NCBI GenBank assembly: GCA_048463395.1
Contig: DBFWPL010000010.1
Coordinates: forward strand, 4,404-68,403
Source of the DNA: JAGAJR01 sp048463395
GTDB lineage: Bacteria; Pseudomonadota; Alphaproteobacteria; RF32; CAG-239
Reading direction: 5' to 3'
Length of the DNA stretch: 64,000 nt
The position numbers and the translations under genes were made by a program. Of the stretch, positions 28,164-37,600 are shown piece by piece (the stretch's first letter is position 1; each line of letters opens with the position of its first letter). Under the pieces are notes generated by a model. That model had not been told where the DNA came from, did not search any database, and was given only the letters and a program-made list of their open reading frames with translations.

Positions 28164-29099
28164 ATGCTGGGACTGAATTTATTTAAATTCAAAAAGAAAA
28201 ACAGACTTATGGAACTATTGCCTGAAGTTCGGGGAAAATATCTGAGCAACATTCCTTTAAGCCGGCATACTTGGTTTGGTGTCGGCGGCCCTGCGGAAGT
28301 ATTGTTTGTTCCGGCAGACAGCAAAGACCTGGGATTATTCTTAAAGTTAAAACCGTATAATCTGCCGATATGCGTTATTGGCGGCGGTTCCAATTTACTT
28401 GTTCGGGATGGAGGGGTTCCCGGAGTCGTCATAAAATTAGACAGCCCTTATTTCAAAAAAATAACCGTCAAAGAAAACACGATTACCTGCGGAGCCGGAG
28501 TAAAAAATATTGAACTCAAAAAAACAATGATTGAACACGAACTTGGCGGACTGGAATTTCTCTGTTCCATCCCGGGAATGATCGGCGGTTCCGTAAAAAC
28601 CAATGCCGGTTGCTTTGGAAAATCCGTCAAAGATGTTATTTTGGAAGCTCAAATCATTGATGATACCGGCGAAGAAAAAACCGTCAGTGTCGACGATTTA
28701 ATGCTCTCCTATCGCAGCAGTTATTTTCCGGACGACTGGATTATTCTTTCCATTACCTTTAAGGTAGAAAAAAACTCTGCGGAAAACATCAAAAAAACAT
28801 TGGAAGAACACAAAAAATACCGGATGAAAAGCCAACCTTACAATGAAAAAACCGCCGGTTCGACATTCAAAAACCCTGAGGGGCTTAAAGCATGGGAACT
28901 CATAAAAAAATCCGGTTGTGCGGATTTACAGATCGGAGGAGCAAAAGTCTCGGAGAAACACTGTAACTTTTTAATTAATACCGGAAATGCCTCCGCCAAA
29001 GATTTGGAGATTCTCGGAGAAACAATCATCCAAAAAGTCAAAGACAAAACTTCCATCACTCTGGAATGGGAAGTAAAACGCTTGGGTATCAACAAATAA
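28164..29099 (+). CDS. murB: UDP-N-acetylenolpyruvoylglucosamine reductase MurB
   Basis: FAD enzyme forming UDP-MurNAc. The ATG at 28164 gives 311 residues; the frame is open back into murG but that part has no family similarity. FAD motif GGGSNLLVRDGG, then FLCSIPGMIGGSVKTNAGCFG, YRSSYF with the catalytic Ser, and AGSTFKNPEG. Basic N-terminal stretch KFKKKNR. Four bases before ftsQ. Confidence 0.95.
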   Translation: MLGLNLFKFKKKNRLMELLPEVRGKYLSNIPLSRHTWFGVGGPAEVLFVPADSKDLGLFLKLKPYNLPICVIGGGSNLLVRDGGVPGVVIKLDSPYFKKITVKENTITCGAGVKNIELKKTMIEHELGGLEFLCSIPGMIGGSVKTNAGCFGKSVKDVILEAQIIDDTGEEKTVSVDDLMLSYRSSYFPDDWIILSITFKVEKNSAENIKKTLEEHKKYRMKSQPYNEKTAGSTFKNPEGLKAWELIKKSGCADLQIGGAKVSEKHCNFLINTGNASAKDLEILGETIIQKVKDKTSITLEWEVKRLGINK

Positions 29100-29103
29100 A
29101 AAC

Positions 29104-29982
29104 ATGGCTGAAACATCAGAAAATAAACCGGAAAAACCGATAAAACCGGTCGATAATAAAGTTTTTTTACCAAGAGTTTGGCCTTACCGCATCATCGGCA
29201 ACCTGATGATTCTCGGGTTTATTTTTCTTATTGCCTCAATTACAATCACCATCAAAAACAGTCTGATCAGCAAAAAAATTACCGACCTGAGGCAACAGTT
29301 TTACAATTACAGCGGAACAATCGGCTTTACCGTTGACGACATCCTTATTGAAGGCCGAAACAAAACATCCAAAGAAGCAATTTTAAATACCTTAAACATT
29401 GACCGAGAAAGCAACATTCTTGAAATAGACATTCAAGAGATTCGCAAAAAACTTAAAGCCCTGCCGTGGATCAGGGAAGCTGTTGTCAAAAGAAGTTTTT
29501 TCCCCAATATTTTGCATATAAAAATAGAAGAACGCCGAGTTCGGGCGATTTGGCAAATCTCTGAAAAATTTCACCCGATAGACACGGAAGGCAACGTGAT
29601 TGACGCCCCGTTCAAACCCACTAAACCGATATTGCTCATCGTTGGTGAAGAGGCTCCGGAACATATAACCGAACTTCTTGAACTTGTCTCTTCCGAACCG
29701 GAAATATCCAAACGCATAAAGGTCGCCAGTTACATTTCCAAACGCCGGTGGAACATCATTCTGGATGATATTGAAAACGGCATTACCATAAAGCTTCCGG
29801 AAGAACATCTGGAAAAAGCTTGGGAAAAATTATTAAAATTAAACACCACCCAAGGCATTCTTAAACGTAAATTAACCATCATTGACTTACGATTGGATGA
29901 TAAGGTTGTTGTCAAACTCGGAAAAATAAGCACAAAAGAGAAAGAACAACTCCGCAAAAATAAAAAAGAACAAAAAATGTAA
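29104..29982 (+). CDS. ftsQ: Cell division protein FtsQ
   Basis: Divisome scaffold linking early and late proteins. 292 residues: cytoplasmic N-terminus rich in Lys/Pro, one membrane helix near 33-55, POTRA domain from about 76 (GFTVDDILIEGRNKTSKEAIL), then the FtsQ beta-domain (LPWIREAVVKRSFFPNILHIKIEER). The tail is very basic. ddl, commonly before ftsQ, is not here. Confidence 0.92.
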   Translation: MAETSENKPEKPIKPVDNKVFLPRVWPYRIIGNLMILGFIFLIASITITIKNSLISKKITDLRQQFYNYSGTIGFTVDDILIEGRNKTSKEAILNTLNIDRESNILEIDIQEIRKKLKALPWIREAVVKRSFFPNILHIKIEERRVRAIWQISEKFHPIDTEGNVIDAPFKPTKPILLIVGEEAPEHITELLELVSSEPEISKRIKVASYISKRRWNIILDDIENGITIKLPEEHLEKAWEKLLKLNTTQGILKRKLTIIDLRLDDKVVVKLGKISTKEKEQLRKNKKEQKM

Positions 29983-30005
29983 AAGTTTTAACGGGGGATA
30001 TAACA

Positions 30006-31259
30006 TTGCCACATTCATTCAATCGACTGACAACGGTTGCCGCTTTGGATATCGGTTCATCCAAAGTCTGTTGCATTATCGCCAAAATCAGCCGTGATAA
30101 AAGAATTAATGTGGTCGGTTACGGTTACAATGCCTCCAAAGGAATAAAAAACGGAATTGTTACAGACATCAATCAAGCTACTTTGTCTGTGTGCAATGCA
30201 GTCGAAACCGCCGAACAAATGGCCAATGAACGCATTGATCGGATTATCGTAAACATCTCCGGAGATAAAATCAAAAGCACGGTTAAAGAAGCCACAATCT
30301 CTATTAATAAAAACCGCCCTGTCAACGAAAACGACATTAATAAAGTTATTGAAAAAGGTATCAATAAAATTAATGTTGAAGACTACGAATTAATACACTG
30401 CCTGCCAACCAATTATCGTCTGGACATGGGGGATGAAATTAAAGATCCGAGAAACATTTACGGAGAAAATTTATCCGTGAATATTCTGTTGGGCTTAATT
30501 CCGGAAATCCAGTTTAAAAACATCTCCACCGTTATTGAAAACGCTCATCTCGAAATCGCCGAAAAAGCATTTTCGGCTTATGCTTCCGGATTATCCTGCT
30601 TAGTCGATGACGAAAAAGAAATCGGAGCCACCATTATTGACATCGGCGGCGGCACCACAAACATCGCCACATTCAAACACGGCTATCCGGTTTACTTCTC
30701 GTCTCTGGGCATCGGCGGCAATAACGTAACCAACGATATTGCTTGGGGATTAACCACATCCTTTACCCACGCCGAAAGATTAAAGACCTTGCACGGTTGT
30801 GCTTTCCTGACCAGCAAAGACAAAGAAGAAACCATTAACGTTTATCCGGTCGGAGAAGAAGACGATAGTTTGATTAAACAAATTCCGAGGGCGGAATTAA
30901 TCAACATCATCAGACCCCGTATCGAAGAAACTTTTGAACTGATAAACAAAAAACTGACGGAACACGGCTTAAAAGACATTTCCAGCCACCGTGTTGTCTT
31001 AACCGGCGGCGGCAGCCAATTATCCGGTATCCGTGAGGTTGCCTCCTTGGTTCTGGACAAACAAGTTCGTCTAGGACGTCCGAAAAATATTTTGAATTTA
31101 CCGGATAATCTTTACTCTTCACCTTTTTCAACGACTGTCGGATTATTGCTTTTTGCTCTGAATTACACAGAGAAAAAACCAAATAAAATCATCAGCAAAC
31201 CATCTGGAAACAACAGCGGATTCGGAAAAATATTTGAATGGATTAAACAAAATTTCTAA
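30006..31259 (+). CDS. ftsA: Cell division protein FtsA
   Basis: Actin-like protein tethering FtsZ to the membrane. 417 residues, TTG start preceded by a GGGGG run acting as ribosome site. Motifs: VAALDIGSSKVCCIIAK, IDIGGGTTNIA, VLTGGGSQLSGI and a C-terminal amphipathic end with FEWIKQNF. Directly upstream of ftsZ with a 143-base AT-rich gap. Confidence 0.96.
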   Translation: MPHSFNRLTTVAALDIGSSKVCCIIAKISRDKRINVVGYGYNASKGIKNGIVTDINQATLSVCNAVETAEQMANERIDRIIVNISGDKIKSTVKEATISINKNRPVNENDINKVIEKGINKINVEDYELIHCLPTNYRLDMGDEIKDPRNIYGENLSVNILLGLIPEIQFKNISTVIENAHLEIAEKAFSAYASGLSCLVDDEKEIGATIIDIGGGTTNIATFKHGYPVYFSSLGIGGNNVTNDIAWGLTTSFTHAERLKTLHGCAFLTSKDKEETINVYPVGEEDDSLIKQIPRAELINIIRPRIEETFELINKKLTEHGLKDISSHRVVLTGGGSQLSGIREVASLVLDKQVRLGRPKNILNLPDNLYSSPFSTTVGLLLFALNYTEKKPNKIISKPSGNNSGFGKIFEWIKQNF

Positions 31260-31402
31260 AAAAATAAAAACATATTCCGGAATCCCAAAGTAAAACAAAT
31301 TATCAGCTATAAAAATTCACAAATTTATGTTTGGTAACTAAAACTTAATTTATTTTTTCTATTCTGAACAAAACAAATAAAAATTTTGGAGTAAGAAAGA
31401 CA

Positions 31403-33082
31403 ATGTCAATTAAGTTAGCCGTTCCGGAAAAAACAATAACTCACCTCAAACCAAGAATATCCGTAATCGGCGTCGGCGGCGGAGGCGGAAATGCCGTCAA
31501 TAACATGATTGCCCAACAACTTGAAGGTGTTGACTTTATCGTTGCCAACACAGATGCTCAAGCTCTTGCTCATTCATCTGCCAGCCGTAAAATCCAATTA
31601 GGACTTGAGACCACTCAAGGATTAGGTGCCGGTGCTAGACCGGAAGTCGGACGTGCCGCAGCCGAAGAGGCCAAAGAAGAAATTGAAAGAGAGTTGGAAG
31701 GAGCCAACATGGTCTTCATTACTGCCGGAATGGGTGGCGGAACGGGTTCCGGTGCCGCTCCGGTTGTTGCCAGACTGGCAAAAGAAAAAGGTATCCTAAC
31801 CGTGGGCGTTGTTACCAAACCATTTCAGTTCGAAGGCCGCAAACGTTATGAGACAGCCGAAGCCGCTGTTGAAGATTTCACCTCTTCCGTAGACAGTATC
31901 ATTATCATTCCGAACCAAAATTTGTTCCGCATTGCCGACAAAAAGACCACTCTGGCAGATGCGTTCATTATGGCAGACAATGTGTTATATGCCGGTGTCC
32001 GCTCCATTACCGATTTAATGATGATGCCGGGACTGATTAACCTTGATTTTGCCGACATCAAAAGCATTATGCAGGACAAAGGCAAAGCCATTATGGGAAC
32101 AGGCGAAGCCGAAGGTGAAGACAGAGCTGTTAAGGCTGCCGAACAAGCTTTGGCTAACCCGCTTTTGGATGATTGCTCCATGCAGGGTGCCAAAGGCGTC
32201 CTGATTAACATTACCGGCGGCTCGGACATTACTTTGTTTGAAATTGATGAAGCCGCCAGCCGCATTAAAGAAGAAGTTGACGAAGATGCCAATATCATCT
32301 TCGGTTCAAGCTTTGATGAAAATCTGGCCGGAAAAATCCGTGTTTCCATTGTGGCCACCGGCATTGGTGATGCCAAAGGCATACAGCCAAAACCTCAAGT
32401 AAACAACAAACCGACAAGTTATATTGAAGAAAGTTACATTAAAGATTTAGAAGTAACTCCAACCCCTACACCGGAATTGGATTCAAATCTCGAAAAATTC
32501 TCGGCAACCAAAGAAAAAGAAGTTGTCGAAACCATCGCCGAAACGATTGACGCATCATCAATTCTTTCCGGCGGCATGGAATCTGAACAAAAGGAAGAAC
32601 CGATTATCCAGACTTCTATTGAAGAAGAAAAGTTCGAAGATTTCGATACACTGGAAAAATCTCCGGTTTTAAATGAAATGCCCAAAGCCTCCTCTTTGTT
32701 CAAAGCTATTATTAACAAATCAGAAGACTTAAATTCGGAAGCTCAGTTAGAGAACATCCTGTCTTCAAACGAAAATGTTTTTACGGCTAAAAGTTCTATC
32801 AGAACCATTGAAGAAGAGCCGGAATTATTCCCTGATCACAATCCAACCCCTTTCGCTCGCCGCAAACAAGAAGAGCCTGAAGAATTGATTGTGAATGACG
32901 ATGAAGAATATACCCCAACTCTGATTGAAAGAGTAACAGGTTTCTCCATCGCCAGAAGAAACAGAAAGAAAAAAGAGCAAGAGCATATCCAAGAAGCTGT
33001 AACTCCTTCTTTCTCTGATGACGAATACCACACAGAAGACAGATTGAATTTGGAGATTCCATCTTTCCTGCGTCGTAAATAA
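31403..33082 (+). CDS. ftsZ: Cell division GTPase FtsZ with long C-terminal tail
   Basis: Tubulin-like Z-ring protein. 559 residues, versus 383 in E. coli. GTPase core to about 320: VGGGGGNAVNNM, NTDAQAL, tubulin signature GGGTGSGAAP and T7-loop NLDFADI. The following ~230-residue tail is acidic and low complexity, as in other alphaproteobacteria, and ends with a conserved-type peptide LEIPSFLRRK, the FtsA-binding site. Closed by a strong terminator. Confidence 0.97.
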   Translation: MSIKLAVPEKTITHLKPRISVIGVGGGGGNAVNNMIAQQLEGVDFIVANTDAQALAHSSASRKIQLGLETTQGLGAGARPEVGRAAAEEAKEEIERELEGANMVFITAGMGGGTGSGAAPVVARLAKEKGILTVGVVTKPFQFEGRKRYETAEAAVEDFTSSVDSIIIIPNQNLFRIADKKTTLADAFIMADNVLYAGVRSITDLMMMPGLINLDFADIKSIMQDKGKAIMGTGEAEGEDRAVKAAEQALANPLLDDCSMQGAKGVLINITGGSDITLFEIDEAASRIKEEVDEDANIIFGSSFDENLAGKIRVSIVATGIGDAKGIQPKPQVNNKPTSYIEESYIKDLEVTPTPTPELDSNLEKFSATKEKEVVETIAETIDASSILSGGMESEQKEEPIIQTSIEEEKFEDFDTLEKSPVLNEMPKASSLFKAIINKSEDLNSEAQLENILSSNENVFTAKSSIRTIEEEPELFPDHNPTPFARRKQEEPEELIVNDDEEYTPTLIERVTGFSIARRNRKKKEQEHIQEAVTPSFSDDEYHTEDRLNLEIPSFLRRK

Positions 33083-33120
33083 AACGTCATTCAAAAATTA
33101 TTATCGTTATAAACCAAAAG

Positions 33121-33147
33121 AGCCTCCTATAACGGAGGCTTTTTTAA
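33121..33147 (+). terminator. Terminator after ftsZ
   Basis: Stem AGCCTCC/GGAGGCT with a six-base loop and a six-T tail, 38 bases after the ftsZ stop. Confidence 0.9.
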
Positions 33148-33150
33148 TAC

Positions 33151-33428
33151 CTTAAACAATCTGTATTAGACAATAAAAAACTCGGAGAACGAGGGAAATA
33201 ATAAGAAATAAAGAAAAATGTGAAGGAGTGTACAAACTAGTACATGACTGAACATTTTATCTGAAATTTCTGTATTAGTTCCCCGTTATACGAGCTTTGA
33301 AAAACTCGGAGAATGAGTCATATAATAAGATTGAAGAGTGAAAGTACCGCAGCGTACACAGACGTACGTGAGGACACTTTCATCTTGAACAATCTCTATT
33401 AGATGACCATTATACGAGTTTTTTCTTT
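33151..33428. repeat. Two tandem long imperfect hairpin elements (ftsZ-OmpA gap)
   Basis: The gap holds two copies in a row of a 120-127 base imperfect palindrome: 33175-33299 and 33299-33425. Each begins AAAAACTCGGAGAA, has ATAATAAGA in the left arm, a GTAC-containing tip (GTGTACAAACTAGTACAT; GCGTACACAGACGTACGT) and a right arm with TATTAG and TATACGAG. A fragment at 33151-33172 resembles only the right arm. No ORF with coding character is present. They would fold as long rods in RNA from either strand. Confidence 0.85.
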
Positions 33429-34067
33429 TTATTGGTTATTAATCAACGTAATCTCAACCCTTCTGTTTTGTTCCCGACCGGCAGCCGTAGAATTGGAAGC
33501 TATCGGATTGTTTGGCCCCATACCGGAAACACTGATACGGTTGGCCGCAACATTACGCAATTTCAGATATGTTGCAACGGCATCAGCACGTTTTAATGAA
33601 AGTTGATTATTATAAGTCAAAGAACCGGTATTATCCGTATAACCGGTTATCTGAACTAAAGTCTTGTCATATTCGGCAATAACTTTGGCAACGGAATCCA
33701 AAACCGGATTAAATGCCGGCTTGAAAACAGCTGAATCCGTCGCGAATGTAATATTACTCGGCATAATCAGATAAATACGACCATCTGCCTGCTTTACCTG
33801 AACACCTGTGTTCAAAAGTTCCTGACGCAATTTACGAGCCTGAATATCCATATAGCCGCCAACAGCCGCACCACTGGCAGCACCGACACCGGCACCGATT
33901 AACGCCCCTTTCTCTCCACCGACCAAAGCACCGATGCCCGCACCGGCCAACGTGCCGATACCCGTTCCCCATGCCGTTTTGGAAACCTTGCTCTCACCGG
34001 TATAAGGATCGGTAGCACAAGCGGTCAAAAAAGAAACCATAATCAAAGATAAAACTGTTTTTTTCAT
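33429..34067 (-). CDS. OmpA-family lipoprotein with glycine zipper
   Basis: 212 residues. Lipobox LTACAT gives a lipidated Cys at about 17. Residues 30-70 are a Gly-zipper (GTLAGAGIGALVGGEKGALIGAGVGAASGAAVGG), shown here in part as GAGIGALVGG. The C-terminal OmpA peptidoglycan-binding domain has ITGYTDNTGS, LSLKRADAVATYL and GREQNRRVEI. YiaD-like. Probable outer-membrane lipoprotein anchoring to peptidoglycan. Separate promoter; not part of the ftsZ unit. Confidence 0.92.
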   Translation of the reverse strand: MKKTVLSLIMVSFLTACATDPYTGESKVSKTAWGTGIGTLAGAGIGALVGGEKGALIGAGVGAASGAAVGGYMDIQARKLRQELLNTGVQVKQADGRIYLIMPSNITFATDSAVFKPAFNPVLDSVAKVIAEYDKTLVQITGYTDNTGSLTYNNQLSLKRADAVATYLKLRNVAANRISVSGMGPNNPIASNSTAAGREQNRRVEITLINNQ

Positions 34068-34149
34068 TCCATTTCTCCTGAATTAAAACTGCTTTATAAT
34101 TTAGAAGATTCCTTCGTAAAGCACAAGTTTTTTTACAAAATCCACAAAA

Positions 34150-34180
34150 CACAAAAGCGTTCTTTCCTTAAGAAAGAACG
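34150..34180 (-). terminator. Hairpin after the two small ORFs
   Basis: Stem AAGCGTTCTTTC/GAAAGAACGCTT with a TTAA loop. Read on the minus strand it is followed by a T-rich run, so it can end the small-ORF transcript. Confidence 0.7.
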
Positions 34181-34203
34181 CTTCTCATTCTTACGTTAAT
34201 TTT

Positions 34204-34347
34204 TTAATGTTTCAAAGCTCCGTCTTCTGCTTGAGGTAATTTAGGCGAAGATAAAAACTTCTCTACACTGTTTTCGGTATAAGCCACACCCCAGAAGATA
34301 AACGTAAGACAAAAAACAATCAATAACACAATAGATAACGCATTCAT
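34204..34347 (-). CDS. Tiny one-helix membrane protein, 47 residues
   Basis: Unannotated-size ORF: an N-terminal helix (LSIVLLIVFCLTFIFWGVAY) then a polar tail ENSVEKFLSSPKLPQ. No family recognised. No good ribosome site. Support comes from one clear membrane helix, a polar end, the terminator right after it and a second tiny membrane ORF 24 bases upstream on the same strand. Confidence 0.45.
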   Translation of the reverse strand: MNALSIVLLIVFCLTFIFWGVAYTENSVEKFLSSPKLPQAEDGALKH

Positions 34348-34371
34348 TTTTTAAATTTTAAAAGTTAATAA

Positions 34372-34512
34372 CTAACACCGATCAGAAAAAGAAATATAAA
34401 GTTCTCGATTCAACCTCTTAATATCTTCTTTCGACCGCTTTAATTTTCTCTTCAATCTGACATACAGGATTCCCCAGATCAGATTAGAAATAATTAATAC
34501 TGCGTAACACAT
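34372..34512 (-). CDS. Tiny one-helix membrane protein, 46 residues
   Basis: ATG at 34512. Hydrophobic segment (YAVLIISNLIWGILYV) then a strongly basic helical stretch RLKRKLKRSKEDIKRLNREL. Its topology would be one helix with a basic cytoplasmic tail. No family recognised and no strong ribosome site. Likely paired with the following tiny ORF. Confidence 0.4.
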   Translation of the reverse strand: MCYAVLIISNLIWGILYVRLKRKLKRSKEDIKRLNRELYISFSDRC

Positions 34513-34597
34513 AATATTTTAAATTACATCGTCTTAAAAAAACACCTTATACATACTGCAACATAAAAAATTTTTCAAGAAATATTACAACAAAAAA

Positions 34598-34625
34598 ACT
34601 CCCGCAGTTTTCCGCGGGAGTTTTT
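34598..34625 (-). terminator. Terminator after rpoC
   Basis: GC-rich stem ACTCCCGC/GCGGGAGT followed on the minus strand by seven T. It ends the rpoB-rpoC transcript. Confidence 0.92.
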
Positions 34626-34643
34626 TAAGCTTATCAACAGAAA

Positions 34644-37600
34644 CTATTCTGCCGGTTCTTCAGCCTTTACTTCTGCTGAATGTTCCAGTTGTGCCTGAGC
34701 TGCTTCTTCCTTCAATGCAAGAATTTCCTTATCATTTTGAGCGGCAACTTTCTTCAGGGCACGCAGAACCGTACCTGTACCGGCCGGAATTAATCTACCG
34801 ACGATAACGTTTTCTTTCAATCCGGTCAGGGTATCAACTTTACCGGCAACAGCAGCTTCGGTTAATACTCTTGTCGTCTCTTGGAAGGACGCAGCGGAGA
34901 TGAAAGACTTCGTCTGAAGTGATGCTTTGGTAATACCAAGCAGAATTGGATCAGCCTCAGCCGGTTCTCCGCCTTCTGCAATAGTCTTGGCATTTTCAGC
35001 TTCAAAGACATCGCGGTCAACCTGTTCTCCGATTAAGAAAGTTGTATCACCGACTTTGGTAACTTCAACTTTTCTCAACATCTGAGAAACGATAACTTCA
35101 ATGTGCTTATCATTAATCTTAACACCCTGCAGGCGATAAACGTCTTGAACTTCCTTAACCAGATATTCAGCCAGTTTTTCAACGCCCAGAACACGCAGAA
35201 TATCATGAGGAGCCGGTGTACCTTCAACAAGCAAATCACCTTTCTTCACAACATCTCCGTCCTGAACAACCAGATGACGTCCCTTAGGAATCAGATATTC
35301 AAGAGCTTCACCCTTCTTCGGTACAACCGTAATTCTTTGTTTAGCTTTATAGTCCTTACCAAATTCAACCATACCGTCAATATCGGAAATGATTGCCTGA
35401 TCTTTCGGACGACGAGCCTCAAACAATTCGGCAACACGAGGCAAACCACCGGTAATATCTTTTGTCTTGGAGCTTTCTCTAGGAATACGGGCAATAACAT
35501 CACCGACTTTAACGTCAGCTCCGTTATCTACCGTTAAAATAGCATCCACAGACAGATAGTAGCGGACTTCTTTACCGTTATCAAAATTAACCGGCTTTCC
35601 TTTAGCATCCTTCAGGATAATGCTTGGTTTCAAACCGGCACTGCTGGATTGAGAACGCCAATCAATAACAACCTTGGAAACAATACCGGTTGTTTCATCA
35701 ATACTTTCCTTAATGGAAACATTGTTAATGAGGTCAACCAATTCAGCTTTACCGGCTTTTTCGGAAATAACCGGAATAGTAAACGGATCCCACTCGGCAA
35801 CTTTCTGACCTTTTTTAACCTTAGAACCTTCTTCAGCCAAAACTCTTGAACCGTAAGGAATATGATGGCGTGATTTTTCACGACCTTTTTCATCTTCAAT
35901 AACGATTTCACAGTTACGAGCCAAAACAATACCGACACCTTCGGAGTTAATAACCATGTGGTTGTTTTCAAGTTTCAGAACACCTGCAAACGGAACTTCA
36001 ACAGAAGCTTGTTCAGCAGACTTAGAAGCAGCACCACCGATGTGGAAAGTTCTCATGGTCAACTGTGTACCCGGTTCACCGATTGACTGAGCGGCAATAA
36101 CACCGACAGCCTCACCGATATTAACCGGAGTACCGCGAGCCAGATCACGGCCGTAACAAGCAGCACAAACACCATTCTTGGTTTCGCAAGTCAATACTGA
36201 ACGGATTTTAACCTGTTCAACACCGGCTTTCTCAACCACTTCAACGTCGTTTTCATCAATCAGTTTACCCTTTTGAACCAAAACTTCGCCTGTTTCCGGA
36301 TGAACAATATCTTCCTGAATTGTACGACCGAGAATTCTGTCGCCGATGGAAACGATAACGTTACCGCCGTCAACAACCGGACGAACAATGATACCTCTTT
36401 CCGTACCGCAGTTGGTTTCGGTAATGACAACATCCTGTGCCACATCAACCAAACGACGAGTCAGGTAACCGGAGTTAGCTGTCTTCAAAGCGGTATCTGC
36501 CAAACCTTTACGAGCACCGTGGGTAGAGTTAAAGTATTCCAACACCGTCAAACCTTCTTTAAAGTTTGAGATAATCGGTTGTTCAATAATTTCACCACTC
36601 GGTTTTGCCATCAAACCACGCATACCGGCCAACTGACGCATTTGAGCTGCTGAACCGCGGGCTCCAGAGTGAGCCATCATGTATACGGAGTTGATATAAC
36701 CGTTTTCGGTTTTAGAAATATTTTTCATCATCTCATCGGCAATCTTGTCGGTGCAGGATGCCCAAATATCGACAACTTTGTTATATTTCTCACCTTTGGT
36801 AATCAAACCGTTTTGATACTGCTGTTCAAACTCTTTAACCTGTTTTTCGGTATCTTCAATCAAACCTTTCTTCGCATCAGGAACAATAAGGTCATCCTTA
36901 CCGAAGGAAATACCTGCCTTACAAGCATTGGTAAAGCCGAGCGTCATAATCTTGTCAACAAACAGAACAGTTTCTTTTTGTCCGCAATGACGATAAACAA
37001 TATCAATAATTTCACCGATTTCTTTCTTTTTAACCAAACGGTTAACCAGAGAGAACGGAACATTCTTATGCTTCGGCAAAATCTGAGAAACGATAATACG
37101 TCCCGGTGTTGTATCAACAATACCGTATTTAATCTCGCCGTCATCGGCAACATATTCCATACGGCATTTAATCTTAGCATGTAAGTCAACCGCCTTGGCA
37201 TCCAAAGCCATCTCAACCTCATTAAAGTCGGAGAAGACTGAACCTTCGCCCTTCAAACCATCGGCATCATAAGTCAGATAATAAATACCCAACACCATGT
37301 CTTGAGAAGGAACGATAATCGGTTTACCGGAAGCCGGAGACAAAATGTTGTTGGTAGACATCATTAAGACGCGGGCTTCCAATTGAGCTTCAACAGACAA
37401 AGGAACGTGAACGGCCATTTGGTCTCCGTCGAAGTCGGCATTGAACGCCGTACATACTAACGGGTGAAGATGAATAGCTTTACCTTCGACCAATACCGGT
37501 TCAAATGCCTGAATACCCAAACGGTGCAAAGTCGGAGCACGGTTTAACAGAACCGGATGTTCACGAATAACTTCTTCCAAGATATCCCAAACTTCCGGAC

